Source: Gentiana macrophylla
Lineage: Eukaryota > Streptophyta > Magnoliopsida > Gentianales > Gentianaceae
DNA: 64,000 nucleotides
Reading direction: 5' to 3'
Assembly (NCBI GenBank): GCA_026214975.1
Contig: CM047808.1
Location: 2,842,073 to 2,906,072, forward strand
Shown: positions 48,973-59,390 of the stretch, one piece after another
Layout of the letters: every line of letters starts with the position of its first letter
How positions within the stretch are numbered: the stretch's first letter is position 1
Made by a program: the position numbers and the translations under genes
The notes under the pieces: generated by a model
Databases searched by the model: none
Told to the model about the DNA's origin: nothing
The model's input: only the letters and a program-made list of their open reading frames with translations

Positions 48973-49255
48973 TGATCACTTATCTGCCATTTTTCCTGAG
49001 TCTAAACTTGTTAATATGGAGAAGACGACAACCCAAAAGGTGAGACCTCAGTAGATCTATTCTCAGTTCCTAACACATGATTTTCAAGTCTATGACCCCT
49101 AATGATTGACAGCACAATAGACTTCCATAAAAGATAATTTGACCGATCAAGCTTGACATTATAGGTCTGACTGAGATGGTTTGTAAACGGAAGAGGACTT
49201 ACAGTGTTAGATTCGAGTGATCCCAAGTTAGGAATTACAGGGATTGAAGGGTAGG
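48973..49255 (-). pseudogene. Copia gag fragment, middle part
   Basis: The minus strand encodes NHLSQTYNVKLDRSNYLLWK and then GHRLENHVLGT, the standard N-terminal gag block of plant Copia elements. The frame is disturbed before the Tat insertion point. It is separated from the gag N-terminus (50550-50215) by a ~0.95-kb inserted stretch. Confidence 0.85.
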
Positions 49256-50210
49256 CTCATGGCCGGCCCTATGCTAAGGCCACTGAGACCCGGGTCTTAA
49301 GCCCAACGGTGTCGGGGGCCCAACGGTACATGTTTCGCTAAAAGAAAAAAAAACCGTGTAGATTTAATCCGATCCAACATAATATAATAAGTTAATTTTC
49401 TTTTTTGATAAAGGCCGATTTTTTTTTTACTCCAATCGATAAAGGTCCCAATAAAAAAATTTATTTGGCCCAAAAAAATAGACATACAAACAAGTTTTAT
49501 TAATTTTTTGCATTTACGGATGTTAAAAACGCAATAAGTGTTGGAAAAAATGTAGTACTTAGGATTTGACAGAGAATTAGAAAATTTCGTCCCACACGAT
49601 TTGTCACTAAGAGATCAAATGAAAATCTCTTTCATGATACAATAGGGTGTTTGATTCAAACAGTGACTTGTTTGAATCAAACTCGAGGACAATCAAAGTT
49701 TTTCTGATGATGTTGTCAAACTTATGAATTTTCGTCTGCATACTTATGCCTTTTATAGGTTGCAAGTACCCCATAAACGAATGGAGGTACTCTTGCACGA
49801 AAGGTAGGTTGTCATCGTTTCATTCACGGATGAAAGCATGCAACCCTTACGAAAAAAGGTAAGTACATATCAGTTCGAAAATGCATGTATCTGAAAATGC
49901 ATATCTCTTCATGAACTAATGCATGCATTGGTTTAGGTTTCGGAGGCGTTGCCCCGAACCCCACGAGTTAGTCCGCCCATCGACCCAGGAAGCGGACGCG
50001 CCCCTCGACCCACCGCGACCTGACCGGGCAGGTCGAACCCCGTTTCGTTGCGATAACATTAATTCGTACGGCAACACGTATGCAAACGATAACCAAAATA
50101 TTTATTTATGAAAAAATATCTAACAATAAGTATGTTTTTAAAAAAAAAACAACTTCAACTAAAAGGCCGGTCGAGTCTTGAGTGCTTAAAGCCCAAAAAA
50201 GCAAGGCCGG
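49256..50210. mobile_element. Insertion within Copia gag, unclassified DNA element
   Basis: Ends read 'ggccggccctatgctaagg' on the left and, as reverse complement of the right, 'ggccggccttgct', followed inward by 'gggtcttaagccc' and 'gggctttaagcac'. These inverted ends suggest a DNA transposon, possibly hAT. A convincing target duplication was not found. The interior has no supportable ORF; a GC-rich block (49945-50040) differs from its surroundings. Confidence 0.5.
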
Positions 50211-50571
50211 CCCAGGTATTTGGAATTGAAGTGTATGCTCCAATCATACTCGGATTGACAAACCCAGATGTTCCAATCTCTGATCTTCCATAGTTGAGCC
50301 CGGAGCCAAATGGCAAGCTAGCGAAATTCATGGTGGGGTAAGAGCTGAGCTGAACATTTGATCCAAAGGGTATTCCTAGTGAACCCACTGTGATTCCTGG
50401 AGCTCCAATTCCAGTTGCTGCATTTTGAGTTGTCACAGCTCCCGGAGATGGAGCCTGTGACTCTGCAACTCCGGTAGTTGGGGTAATCGTCGTTGTATTA
50501 GTGTTTGCACCGGTGGACAGTGCCAAACTCATCGGCGGTGTTCCGTCCATGAACCTACGCTCCGATACCAA
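50155..50571 (-). pseudogene. Copia gag N-terminus
   Basis: The start codon is at 50550, just after the primer-binding site. The protein begins MDGTPPMSLALSTG and is low-complexity, rich in T, G, S and P, ending at AYTSIPN where the inserted element begins. The text resumes past the insertion as AYPSIPVIPNLGSLESN, which overlaps in meaning and may mark the insertion scar. Confidence 0.65.
50561..50570 (-). promoter_or_regulatory. Copia primer-binding site
   Basis: The minus strand reads TGGTATCGGA(GCG), close to the initiator-tRNA-Met site TGGTATCAGAGC typical of Copia elements, three bases after the LTR. Confidence 0.8.
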
Positions 50572-50573
50572 GT

Positions 50574-50773
50574 TGAAACTTAGAGAAATGTTATCTTCAT
50601 TTCATACATCAAGAGGATTTACTGAGAACCAGTTCTTATAAGGAAAGAGGAGTACCGCCAAGAATATCTAACATAGATTCTTGTGCCTCATCTAACAACT
50701 TGATAGTTGATACACCTAGACAATATGAAAAGTACCATTCTACCCTTAGTACATAAATAATTATTTCTCAACA
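50574..50773 (-). repeat. Copia-like LTR (200 bp)
   Basis: On the minus strand it begins TGTTGAGAAATAATTATTT and ends AAGTTTCA. The start is set by the exact match with 28029-28074; the end is set by the adjoining primer-binding site. No second same-direction LTR is present in the window. Confidence 0.75.
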
Positions 50774-52720
50774 CAATTTTTTTAGTCATAGTATGTCATA
50801 CCTTTAATGCTAGATTTCAGTATTACCTTTTGGACCGAAAAATAAATAAAAATAAAAAAAATACATGAGAGGTAAAGGTGATAAGATAAAACATTATGAA
50901 TGAAGTAAAAATTGTAAAACAGAAAGAATATGGAAGGTTCTACCATGGTGACTCCAACATGGAGAGTCACCCATGTGGCATGATCTGGACCACACAGTTT
51001 CATTCTGGTGACTCCTTATGTTGGAGTCCTTAGGATAGACTTTCCCAAAGAATATATGTCTTTCTCTTCTTGAAACTATCACGGTAATACTACTTCTATA
51101 TCAGTTGTGTCATAACGAGTTATTGATATTATCATAGTGATACTACTATCATATCAGTTGTGTTATAACAAATGATACACTTCACTTTTACACATTTGAT
51201 TATGATGAACCTTCCTAATGATCAACGAGAAAATGGTACTGCCACAACCGTTCTTCCACAACGAGTTACACAATACGCATTTTCACCATTGGTCATAATG
51301 CATGACTCATTAATCATGATATAGACTCATATAATAATAATACAAAGTAAAAAAATATATTACGTCACTCGTTGTTGGACAACAGTTATTTAGTAGCATC
51401 ACACATTATCAATGTATAATGCTATTGATACAACCATTCAGACACAACAAATATATTTTTACATCATTGATGATCAATAATATAAAAATATACTGTGTCT
51501 TTCGTTTCAGCCGAGTAGTTATGACATTAACATTAATAATCACCGTTCTCTTTCTTTTCTCTCGACATAACTGAACTTGACACGGGTTTCAACATTGTTA
51601 GCTTTGAAATGTAACGTTGTTTTTTTTGAATTTGATAAATTTTCAGCTAATTTTTATGTACAAATTTCCTTTGTTTTCTTCTTCTCAAAATATGTAGTAT
51701 TACGACAACCGAGGCCATAGACTTTGCAGAATCAAAAACCGTCTCTTGAGCTTTCAGCTTTTTTGGATTCTTGCATTTTGAAAAAACAGAAAATTAAATT
51801 CTCGTGAACTTTTAAAATTTTCCCCAAAATTTCCTCCCCATTTTCCTGTTCTTTTAGCTCCATTCCACAGGTTTCCTGCATTTTTTCTTTCTTTCTTTCT
51901 GTTTGTCCTTTTTCCTATATTTTTTCAAACTTGTCTTTGTCTAGTAGTAGTAACTCTAGTCCCATAATGTTGTTGTAATAAACAGAGAAGAGGAAAAAAA
52001 AAAAAACAGGGTGCATTGGGTGTGTTAAAGTTCAGTTTTTTATGCAGCTAATGTTTTAGTTCAAGATTCTTGCTTTTTTCGAACTTTCTTGTGCCCATTT
52101 TCTTTGCTTAAGTTTTCAAGCCCCTTCTCTCTCTTTCTTCTTCTTGCCCATTTTGATTTTGCTTAAGTGTTGGTTTTATGGTTAGTGAAAGATAGTGAAT
52201 ACAATGTTTCATTTTGGCCTGCATCTTCACTTTTGGTCCAAATAGGAGAAGAAAATAATTGGTGGGTTCACAACCTTTTTAGCTAAGTTGTTAGCTAAAG
52301 AAAAAAGATTGTCACTTTATTATTTAGGTAATGCTTTTAAGGTTTACTTTTTTTGTTCTTAAAAGTTCAACCAGAATGAGATTAGTATAATCTTCTTTAT
52401 TTCTTCCACCTTCCTCATTAATTGTTTTGAATAAATTTGGAGAATGTAAGACAAATATTTAGGCTGCTTGCTGCTAACTTGTCTCTGTTTTTTTTTTTCT
52501 TGGTACAAATTAGTGTTTGCTCTTAAAGTGATTATCTTTTTTTGTCTAAAAGTGATTATCATTTTGCTCCCTTTGCTAAAAACAAAAAGTTGATGTCAAT
52601 TTACTTTGGAGAATGACTTTTGTTTTTGTTTTTGTGGTGAATCAGGTTAGAAATGGACCACCATTGACCACCATTGCTTTGTGAGGTGCAAAAGCATTCT
52701 ATATTAAGTCTTGAGAAAAA
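50774..52720. other. Intergenic region and STICHEL-like promoter/leader
   Basis: No gene is supported. 51080-51190 has a short direct repeat ('atcagttgtgt(c/t)ataac', near 51101 and 51156). 51860-52150 is CT-rich, as plant leaders often are. A leader intron ending near 'aatcag' at about 52645 is possible. No confident TATA box could be chosen. Confidence 0.4.
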
Positions 52721-55700
52721 ATGGAAGGGCGACGTCACTCGGTTGATCTTCCGATTTCTAAGACATTGATAGCTCTTAGGAGAGTGAAATCATTGAGGGA
52801 TCCCTCTACTACCTCTTTTAGCAAGTTCTCTCCTTTGGTTTGGGAAACGAATTCCCACAATGAGATCTCCGTTTGTTTAGAAAACGAGCAAAAACATGCC
52901 AAGGTTTTAGACTTAGATGATAATCAACTTGGTAATGTTGAAGATAACTCTAGAAAGCCACACTCTAAGAGGGTTTTGTATGAGAATAACGATAATTCGG
53001 GTCCAAACATTCGTGTTGAGGGTTCAAGAATCGGGAACATGTCGATGAGTGAGAGATATTATAGTAGTTATAAGAAGAACAAAGGTTTGGAGTTAGCTTG
53101 TGTAACACCTTCTAGTGACTATTTGGAAGAAATAGAATCGTGTAATGATGAACAACAAACCGTATGTCGGAATGCCTCTAAACCGAAATGTCATAAAAGA
53201 TATCAAACCGGAACGTCTGGTGATGATGTTCTGAGTTGTGTAGGTAGTAGTCCGTTTTGGCCATTGAACGATGATTTAGTCAATGGATTGAGCCATACAT
53301 CATCGTTATACGGACATGAGGATGTTGATATTCCGGATTCGAGCCAATGTGGGTGCGGTTTAAGCTGGTCTAGAACACCTAAGCTTCATCTTGGTATCGA
53401 AGAAAAGCCTCTTTTAGTGAATAACCGTAACGAACGTGATAATCACGAGGGTGATTTTGATCCCGAAAGTCCTAGAAGTCTAAGCGAAAAGTTCAGGCCA
53501 AAGTCTTTTAATGATTTAGTAGGCCAAAATATGGTATCTATGTCTCTTTTAAGTGCAATTTCACTTGGAAAGGTAACTTCTTTTTACCTCTTTCACGGAC
53601 CTCGTGGTACCGGTAAAACATCGGCTTCAAGGATCTTTGCAGCTGCATTAAACTGTGTTTCGTCCGGAAGAGAGAAACCGTGTAACCATTGTCGTCAATG
53701 TGTTCAGTTTTTATCCGGACGAAACAGGGATTTCAAAGAGCTACATGCTTTGGAAATCAATTCGACGCAGAGAATCCGAGGGATCATGAAAAACGCAAAG
53801 CATACGCAAATCACTTCGAGATTCAAGGTTTTCGTTATCGAAGAGTGTCATCTATTGAAAGAAGATACATGGGCTGGTTTCTTGAATTTGCTTGAAGATG
53901 TATCTACACGTATCGTGTTCATAATGATCACACCCGATATTCATAAGTTACCCCGTCTTGCATTATCCAGATCACAAAAGTACCATTTTCCGAAGATAAA
54001 AGAACCCGTCATTTCGAATCGATTAGAGAAGATTTGCATGGAAGAAGGGTTTAGCTTCGAACAAGACGGACTCGACTTTATCGCGTCTAAATCAGGTGGT
54101 TCACTTAGGGATGCAGAAATTATGCTTGAACAATTGAGTCTAGTTGGAAAGGAAATTACGGTGTCCTTGGCACGCGATATGGTGAGTAATCGGCTTGATA
54201 TTTTTATTTTATTTGGTTCGTTTATAAGTTAAACAATCTTGAATCGAATGATATGAGTTATTGTTTATCAGATGGGAGTAGTATCTGATGGTGAGATGCT
54301 TGATTTGCTACATCTTGCTATGTCAGCGGATACCGCTGAAACGGTTAAACGGGCTCGAGCTTTAATGAGATCGCGTATCGATCCGTTACAGCTCGTAACT
54401 CAATTAGCAGATCTTATAATGGACATTCTTGCTGGAAATCATCATCTGCAGCAAAACTATACATGTAAGCATTGATTTTCTGAGTTTTAGTCAGTTCTTT
54501 TTTTGTGCATTATATATTACGTAAAAACGTATTTTTAAGCTACTTGTTTGTGGGCTATATATATATAGCGGAATCCGAAATGCAGCAACTGAATCGAGCG
54601 TTGAAGATACTTTCGGAGGCGGAAAAGCAGTTAAGGCAATCGAAGAACCAAACGACGTGGCTTACGGTTGCCCTTTTACAGTTAAGTTCTTTAGGGCCTT
54701 CATGGTGTTCTCATGATCATATGCAATGTAGAGGTAAATATACAGGGACTTAAATGTCTTTTTATGTATTTGGTATTTGGAAAACCGTTTTTTTTTCTTT
54801 TTCGTGCTTAGACTTGTGATTTTGCAATGCAGAAGGTGATTTTTGTAGCACTTCGTCTACGAATGAAAGCGTGAAACATCTTGTACCGTGCGCGTGTGAT
54901 GTCAATGTATCATGCAAAACTACGGCATTGGATTGTCAACCGAGTTTAGTGTCTGTTTGGAATCGAGCTGCTGGAATATGCGAATCTAGGTCACTACAAA
55001 AGATCTTATACAAGAGGGGGAAATTGCTGTCTATTAGCCATAGCCAAGGTATGTTTTTTTTTTGTTCTATTATAGTTATAATATAGGTAAAATATCGGTG
55101 TTTGAATTCGATGGTTAGTGGTCTGAGAATGCCCTAGAGGTTAACGGTTCTTTTTTCGTGAAAAGGTCGAATGCCAGACCTTCCTGGTGGCTTCAATGGA
55201 GTTAAAAGAGCTTTGGGTCAGATCAAACCCTTGAGTTAGAGGAAAACTCTATATGACCTTCTTAGTGGCTTAACGTGTTAAAAGTGCTTTGAGTCGGATC
55301 GAACCCTTAAAGTAAAAGTCGAACTCTATGGGCACTTTCAGGGAAAATTCTGTTGCAGGAGCTCCCTAATAGAACAGGCCGTCAGATGACTGCCATGTGT
55401 ACAAGGACACAAAACATCCAAAGGCCTGTTCTAATAGGAGTCTCTGCAGCAGAATTACCCCCGACTCCAGATATAGTGGGGCCAGTGGTTTGGATACCGG
55501 AGGTCCTCCGGACCTACCAAAGAAAAAGATGTTAGTTGTAGGGTTCTGTTCAGAGTAAAATACATCAAAATCACTGACTCTCATGACTCATATTTCAGGT
55601 CTGGCAGTAACAGTGATAGGGTTCCGCCATCCGAAATACGTTGCAAAAGCCGAGAAGTCGTGGAAAACGATAACAGCTGCACTTCAGCATGTTCTTGGTC

Positions 55701-56215
55701 AAAATGTCGAATTACGAATCCACCTACTACTCGAAAATTCTCCAACAACCGATCACACGAAATTCAAGAAGCTATCTTTGAATTTCTTCAACTGTCTGCA
55801 TAGAATCGGTCGGAAATCAGACCGAGAAATCGAATGCAGAAGCGATTTGCCAGAGAAATCTGTAACAACAACTACAACAGATAAGTATGTGGAGACATGC
55901 TCTTCGGAATCTTACGGATCTCAGAATTCAATCGCGTGTTGTAACGTGATTCGGGCTATAAGAAATCGAGATGGAAACATATTAAGCATGAGAGGGAGTA
56001 ATCAATCAGCTGGATCCGAAATCTGCAAAAACCAAAGAAAGTGTGAATGCCAAGATTTATGTTCCATGGAACTCGAGAAACGACCCGGATGCTTGTTTCG
56101 GACTCTAAAGCTTGAGAGATTTAGGTCATCAAATGCTTCTGCAAATGAGAAGAATGTGCAGAACAATTTGGCATTGTCAGTTGTTCATACTGCTTCATCT
56201 CAAGCATTCTTCTGA
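52721..56215 (+). CDS. STICHEL-like protein (AAA / DNA polymerase III gamma-tau-like)
   Basis: Exons are 52721-54181, 54272-54464, 54569-54733, 54833-55048 and 55599-56215: 2,652 nt, 883 aa plus TGA. All introns are GT-AG and the frame is open throughout. The N-terminus MEGRRHSVDLPISKTL matches the STICHEL-like family. The clamp-loader-like AAA region begins near residue 254 (LSEKFRPKSFNDLVGQ). It has Walker A GPRGTGKTSA (near 293), cysteines of a zinc finger (CNHCRQC near 321, plus C311), a Walker B-like VFVIEECHLL (near 370) and SRSQKYHFPK (near 416). STICHEL controls trichome branching in Arabidopsis; the role of the shorter paralogues is poorly known. Closest by text to At4g24790. It lies about 3.2 kb upstream of the MRF-like gene, same strand. 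Confidence 0.95.
55335..55470. repeat. Small hairpin element in STICHEL-like intron 4
   Basis: 'attctgttgcaggagctcc' plus 'ctaatagaacaggcc' is followed about 40 bases later by its near reverse complement 'ggcctgttctaatagg' plus 'agtctctgcagcagaat'. Arms are about 36 bases. Intron 4 (55049-55598) is by far the longest intron and probably grew by this insertion. Confidence 0.65.
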
Positions 56216-56270
56216 TTCCTAGGTAAGAGATACTTTGTTTTAGGCCTTTGTTGAAGGCACCGCAACGAAT
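56216..56270 (+). other. STICHEL-like 3' flank
   Basis: Short sequence between the stop codon and the repeat array; presumed 3' untranslated region. No poly(A) signal is obvious. Confidence 0.35.
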
Positions 56271-56960
56271 CTACTTTCAGGCTTGAAAATCGAATCTAAA
56301 CTCAATATCCGACTTTATAGAGGTCGAATTTCCATTTTCGAACTCAACAAAGTCAAACTTAACCCGAAACATGATGGCGACGGTAGAAAATTCCATTTTC
56401 AAACTCTTTAAAGTCAAAATCAACCCGAGATGTGATGTCACGGTTTCGTTGGGGTGCCTTTAACAGCTCCCATGAAAAGGAAAAAAAACATGGGTGTCTA
56501 TTATAGCACCACATAACATCTACCGTGATATGGTATCACGTCGCATGCATGAAGTTGGACTTTCCGGAGGTCGATTGTCACAATCGACCTCTGGAAAGTC
56601 GAACCTCATGTGTGAGGTTTGACAATGGATATATATAATAGCATCACATAACATCTACCGTGACACCACATCGGAGGCACGAGGTTTGACTTTCCGGACG
56701 TCGATTGTCATGTTCGACCTCTGGATATTCAACCTCCGGAAAGTCAAACCTCGTGTGTGAGGTGTTTAATAGCATCACATAACATCTACCATGCCACAAC
56801 ATCAAAGGCATGATGTTGGACTTTTCAGAGGTCGATTGTCACTGACAATCAAACATCCGGAAAGTCGAACCTCGTGTGTGAGGATTGACAATCGACCTCC
56901 GGAAAGTCGAACCTCGTGTGTGAGGTTCGACTTTCTACAAAGTCAAACCTCAACTGTGGT
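56270..56960. repeat. Array of palindromic repeats, ~130-bp units
   Basis: Three units starting 'agcaYcacataacatctacc' lie at 56503, 56640 and 56771, spaced 137 and 131 bp. Each holds hairpin blocks built from 'gactttccggaggtcgattg' and its reverse complement, plus 'cctcgtgtgtgagg'. Upstream (56300-56440) are two looser copies of 'gtcgaatttccattttcgaa' plus 'aaagtcaaa'. Related text occurs at 20340-20540, 21850-22000, 27370-27540 and 57400-57520, so this is a dispersed family. Confidence 0.75.
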
Positions 56961-58062
56961 AACCCGAAAATGGTGTGAATAAAGTGAATTAACTCGTGCA
57001 CAAACGCAAGCAGCAAATAGTATATATATCTGACAATTTTTCATGTCTAGTTTTGCAGATTGACAGGAACTGAAATCAAATTCTTTTTGGGCTAGGGTAT
57101 TTTGATAGGTAATGGATCAACATTATGTTGCTGCAGCTGCACTAATGTAGGGGGAAAAAAACATACTATATTCTAAGGAAATGTATGAACATTATTATTA
57201 CAATTGAAATCTAGTTTTTTCTGGACAAACTCAATTTTATATGCCTCAATTTATTGATTGCTTTTGCATTTTTTTATTTTTTATTTTTAATCGGAGATTG
57301 CTTTTGCTATATCACTCATCTTGCCAATAATTTCTTGTGAAAATCGAAGGAGTGATGAATAAATTTGTAAGGATAAATCTACCGGGACACATCATATAGC
57401 TTGGGAAAAATTCGAATTTGCAGATGTTGAATTTTGTATTCGACATCTATAGAGTTGAATTTTAAGCTTAAATTTGAGTTTGAAAATATCGAATAACAGT
57501 ATGATGCTTCGAAAATAGATTTAACATTATGTCAATAACAATATCCTAAAAATAAGAAACTAAACTCTACATACAAATTCTTGTAAACTAAACACAATGA
57601 AATGTGAAAAGAGTCGGGGTGGGGAAACAGAGTTATCGAGATTTTATAATTATATACTTCCTTCGTCTAAAATAAGCTGGCGATTCACAAAATTATTTGC
57701 TCCATTTTATGTGGCAGCTTACATTTCCAACGCAATATTTATTGTATTTTTCCTCGCATTTACCCCTTATTTATTACAATACGGAGATAAAAACAAGCAA
57801 TTACATTAATTATACTCGCCGCTTTTAGCCATTTCATTCTTAAAGTCAACGATTAATTTATTTTTAATATGTATGTTTTTAATCAGATCGATAAATTGGA
57901 GCGGATGAGTACCAATTTGAGGAATAAATGTGATAAATCAACATCACAGTTATGGAAATCGAATCGCTTAGTTTTACAGATCATTCCACTTTTTGATGCG
58001 ATGCAATGTTCGATCTCCATCCTGCCTGTTCCTCTTAAAAAAACAAACAAACAAATAAACAA
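56961..58062. other. Gene-free AT-rich stretch
   Basis: Contains a diverged copy of the repeat family (57400-57520) and, at 57645-57790, text such as 'cttccttcgtctaaaataagc' with 'acaatacggagat' about 130 bp later, possibly a degenerate Stowaway-type MITE. A short ORF at 57597-57809 overlaps this and is not considered a gene. Confidence 0.4.
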
Positions 58063-58483
58063 AAGTTGTAACTGAACCGGACTAATCGTACTCGATTTAA
58101 AAGTTTGAGTCGATTAGGTTTTTTCCGAGCTCGAGTCGAGCTACTTGAATGATTAACAACTGGCCAAACTCAAATTTTAAATTCAAGAAATTGCAGCGAG
58201 TTAATCGAGTTTTTCTATTAAATAATATCTTATATAAATCATTAATTATTAATGAAAGTCGAGTTCGATCACGTAATATTTTATAAAAAATATTGAATTC
58301 TAAAAATAAAACCAAACTCACGAACCGAGTCAGTCAAGTAATATCAAATACTACTTGAATAATCGAGTTCGCTCCTGCCTTTTAATAGCTCAATCGAGTT
58401 CAAGCCGAGTTCCAAACTTGAGTATTTTATTTGAATCAAAGTTGAACCGCGAAGAATATATGCTCGGCTCAATTACAGCCCTA
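58063..58483. mobile_element. hAT-type MITE (~420 bp) upstream of the MRF-like gene
   Basis: The left end is 'gttgtaactgaacc' and the right end (reverse complement) is 'agggctgtaattgagcc'. The interior is rich in 'gagtcgag' / 'ctcgagt' motifs. Flanks ataaacaa (58055-58062) and ataaacca (58484-58491) look like an 8-bp target duplication with one mismatch. It has no coding capacity. Confidence 0.65.
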
Positions 58484-59390
58484 ATAAACCAAAACCGTGG
58501 AGCCTTTCGGCACGTAGATTGTTCTCATCCAAACTTCATATACCACTTTCTCACATGGTCCTCTATCATCACAAAAAAAAAAAAAAACCAATAGGAATAT
58601 AGGGCCCCACATGAAAAAGAAGAAATCCAAAACGCACACGTGTACAAACTAGATGACGTGGCAGATGGAAACCGCAGCATCTTTATTTCGCCACAGCCTC
58701 CTATATATAATATTTTCCATTCTCATCCGCTTTTCTCTCTTCACGTTTTATCTCTCTGTATTTTTGCACCATCATATCTCGACGTCTATACGTACAGTTT
58801 TTTCTGCATAAACAAATATATACGCACCAATCCGTGTACTGAACGATAAAAGTTTCACAAATAGTTCTAGGGTTTTGACAACTTTGAGTTGATTGTTTTG
58901 CTGTGGTGGTTTCGGAGACGCGAAAGAAATTGGTGGCGGAGATTTGGATTTTGGTGGTGGTGGTGGTTCGTCCTCGCTTTGGCTCGAGATCCGAGCCAAC
59001 TCCGAGGAGGTTTAGAGGTTCAGCATCTGGTGATTTGTTCTTTCGCTCTTTGCATTTTCTCGAGAGGTAATTGATTGAGTTCTCTTTTTTTGGGAATAAG
59101 ATTTTGTAGGAACGGGGACTATGTATATTTTCGGTTGTTGATAATGGATTTACGATATTAGAGTGTTTATTTTGTGCATTTTAGGTTTGTTTGGATTTCT
59201 GTGGTTTCTTAAGGAGAGATTATGCTGTAGTGTATTCTCGGTAGATATGAATCATTTTGCTGTTTGATGAAATGTGTTGATTTTTTGTTTTTCAACCATT
59301 CAGAAATGTGTTTTGCTACTGTATCTATTGATTTGTTATTGTTGTTGTTGTTGTTATGGTCTAGAGGGTGTGATACTTGTAATTGGGTGA
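58484..59390 (+). promoter_or_regulatory. MRF-like gene promoter, leader exon and leader intron
   Basis: A TATA box tatatataa lies at 58702-58710 after a GCC/CACGTG-like stretch ('acacgtgtac' near 58636). A CT-rich leader follows (58730-59065), ending at GAG|gtaattg (59066). A leader intron to 'ctag' near 59365 brings the start codon ATG at 59391, preceded by 'gggtga'. Leader introns just before the ATG are common in this gene family. Confidence 0.6.

Larger units (their letters stand above)
28029..50773 (-). mobile_element. Copia-like fragment bounded by two inverted U3 ends, host of the nested elements
   Basis: The right end is a 200-bp LTR (50773-50574, minus strand, TGTTGAGAAAT...TTTCA) followed by a Copia primer-binding site and gag. 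The gag coding continues on both sides of the Tat insertion. The left end (28029-28074) is a 46-base exact copy of the LTR start, but on the plus strand, so both ends of the block carry the same U3 terminus facing outward. Possible 5-bp target duplications are caaat (28024-28028) and caatt (50774-50778), one mismatch. No pol coding is present. Most of the interval is the inserted Tat element. Confidence 0.7.

Noticed and set aside
54990..55000. CACTACAAAA string resembling a CACTA terminus
   Set aside because: It falls inside an open, well-spliced exon of the STICHEL-like gene (RSLQK) with no partner end.
57597..57809. 70-residue ORF with a hydrophobic segment
   Set aside because: Overlaps a likely degenerate MITE, and no homology is recognised.
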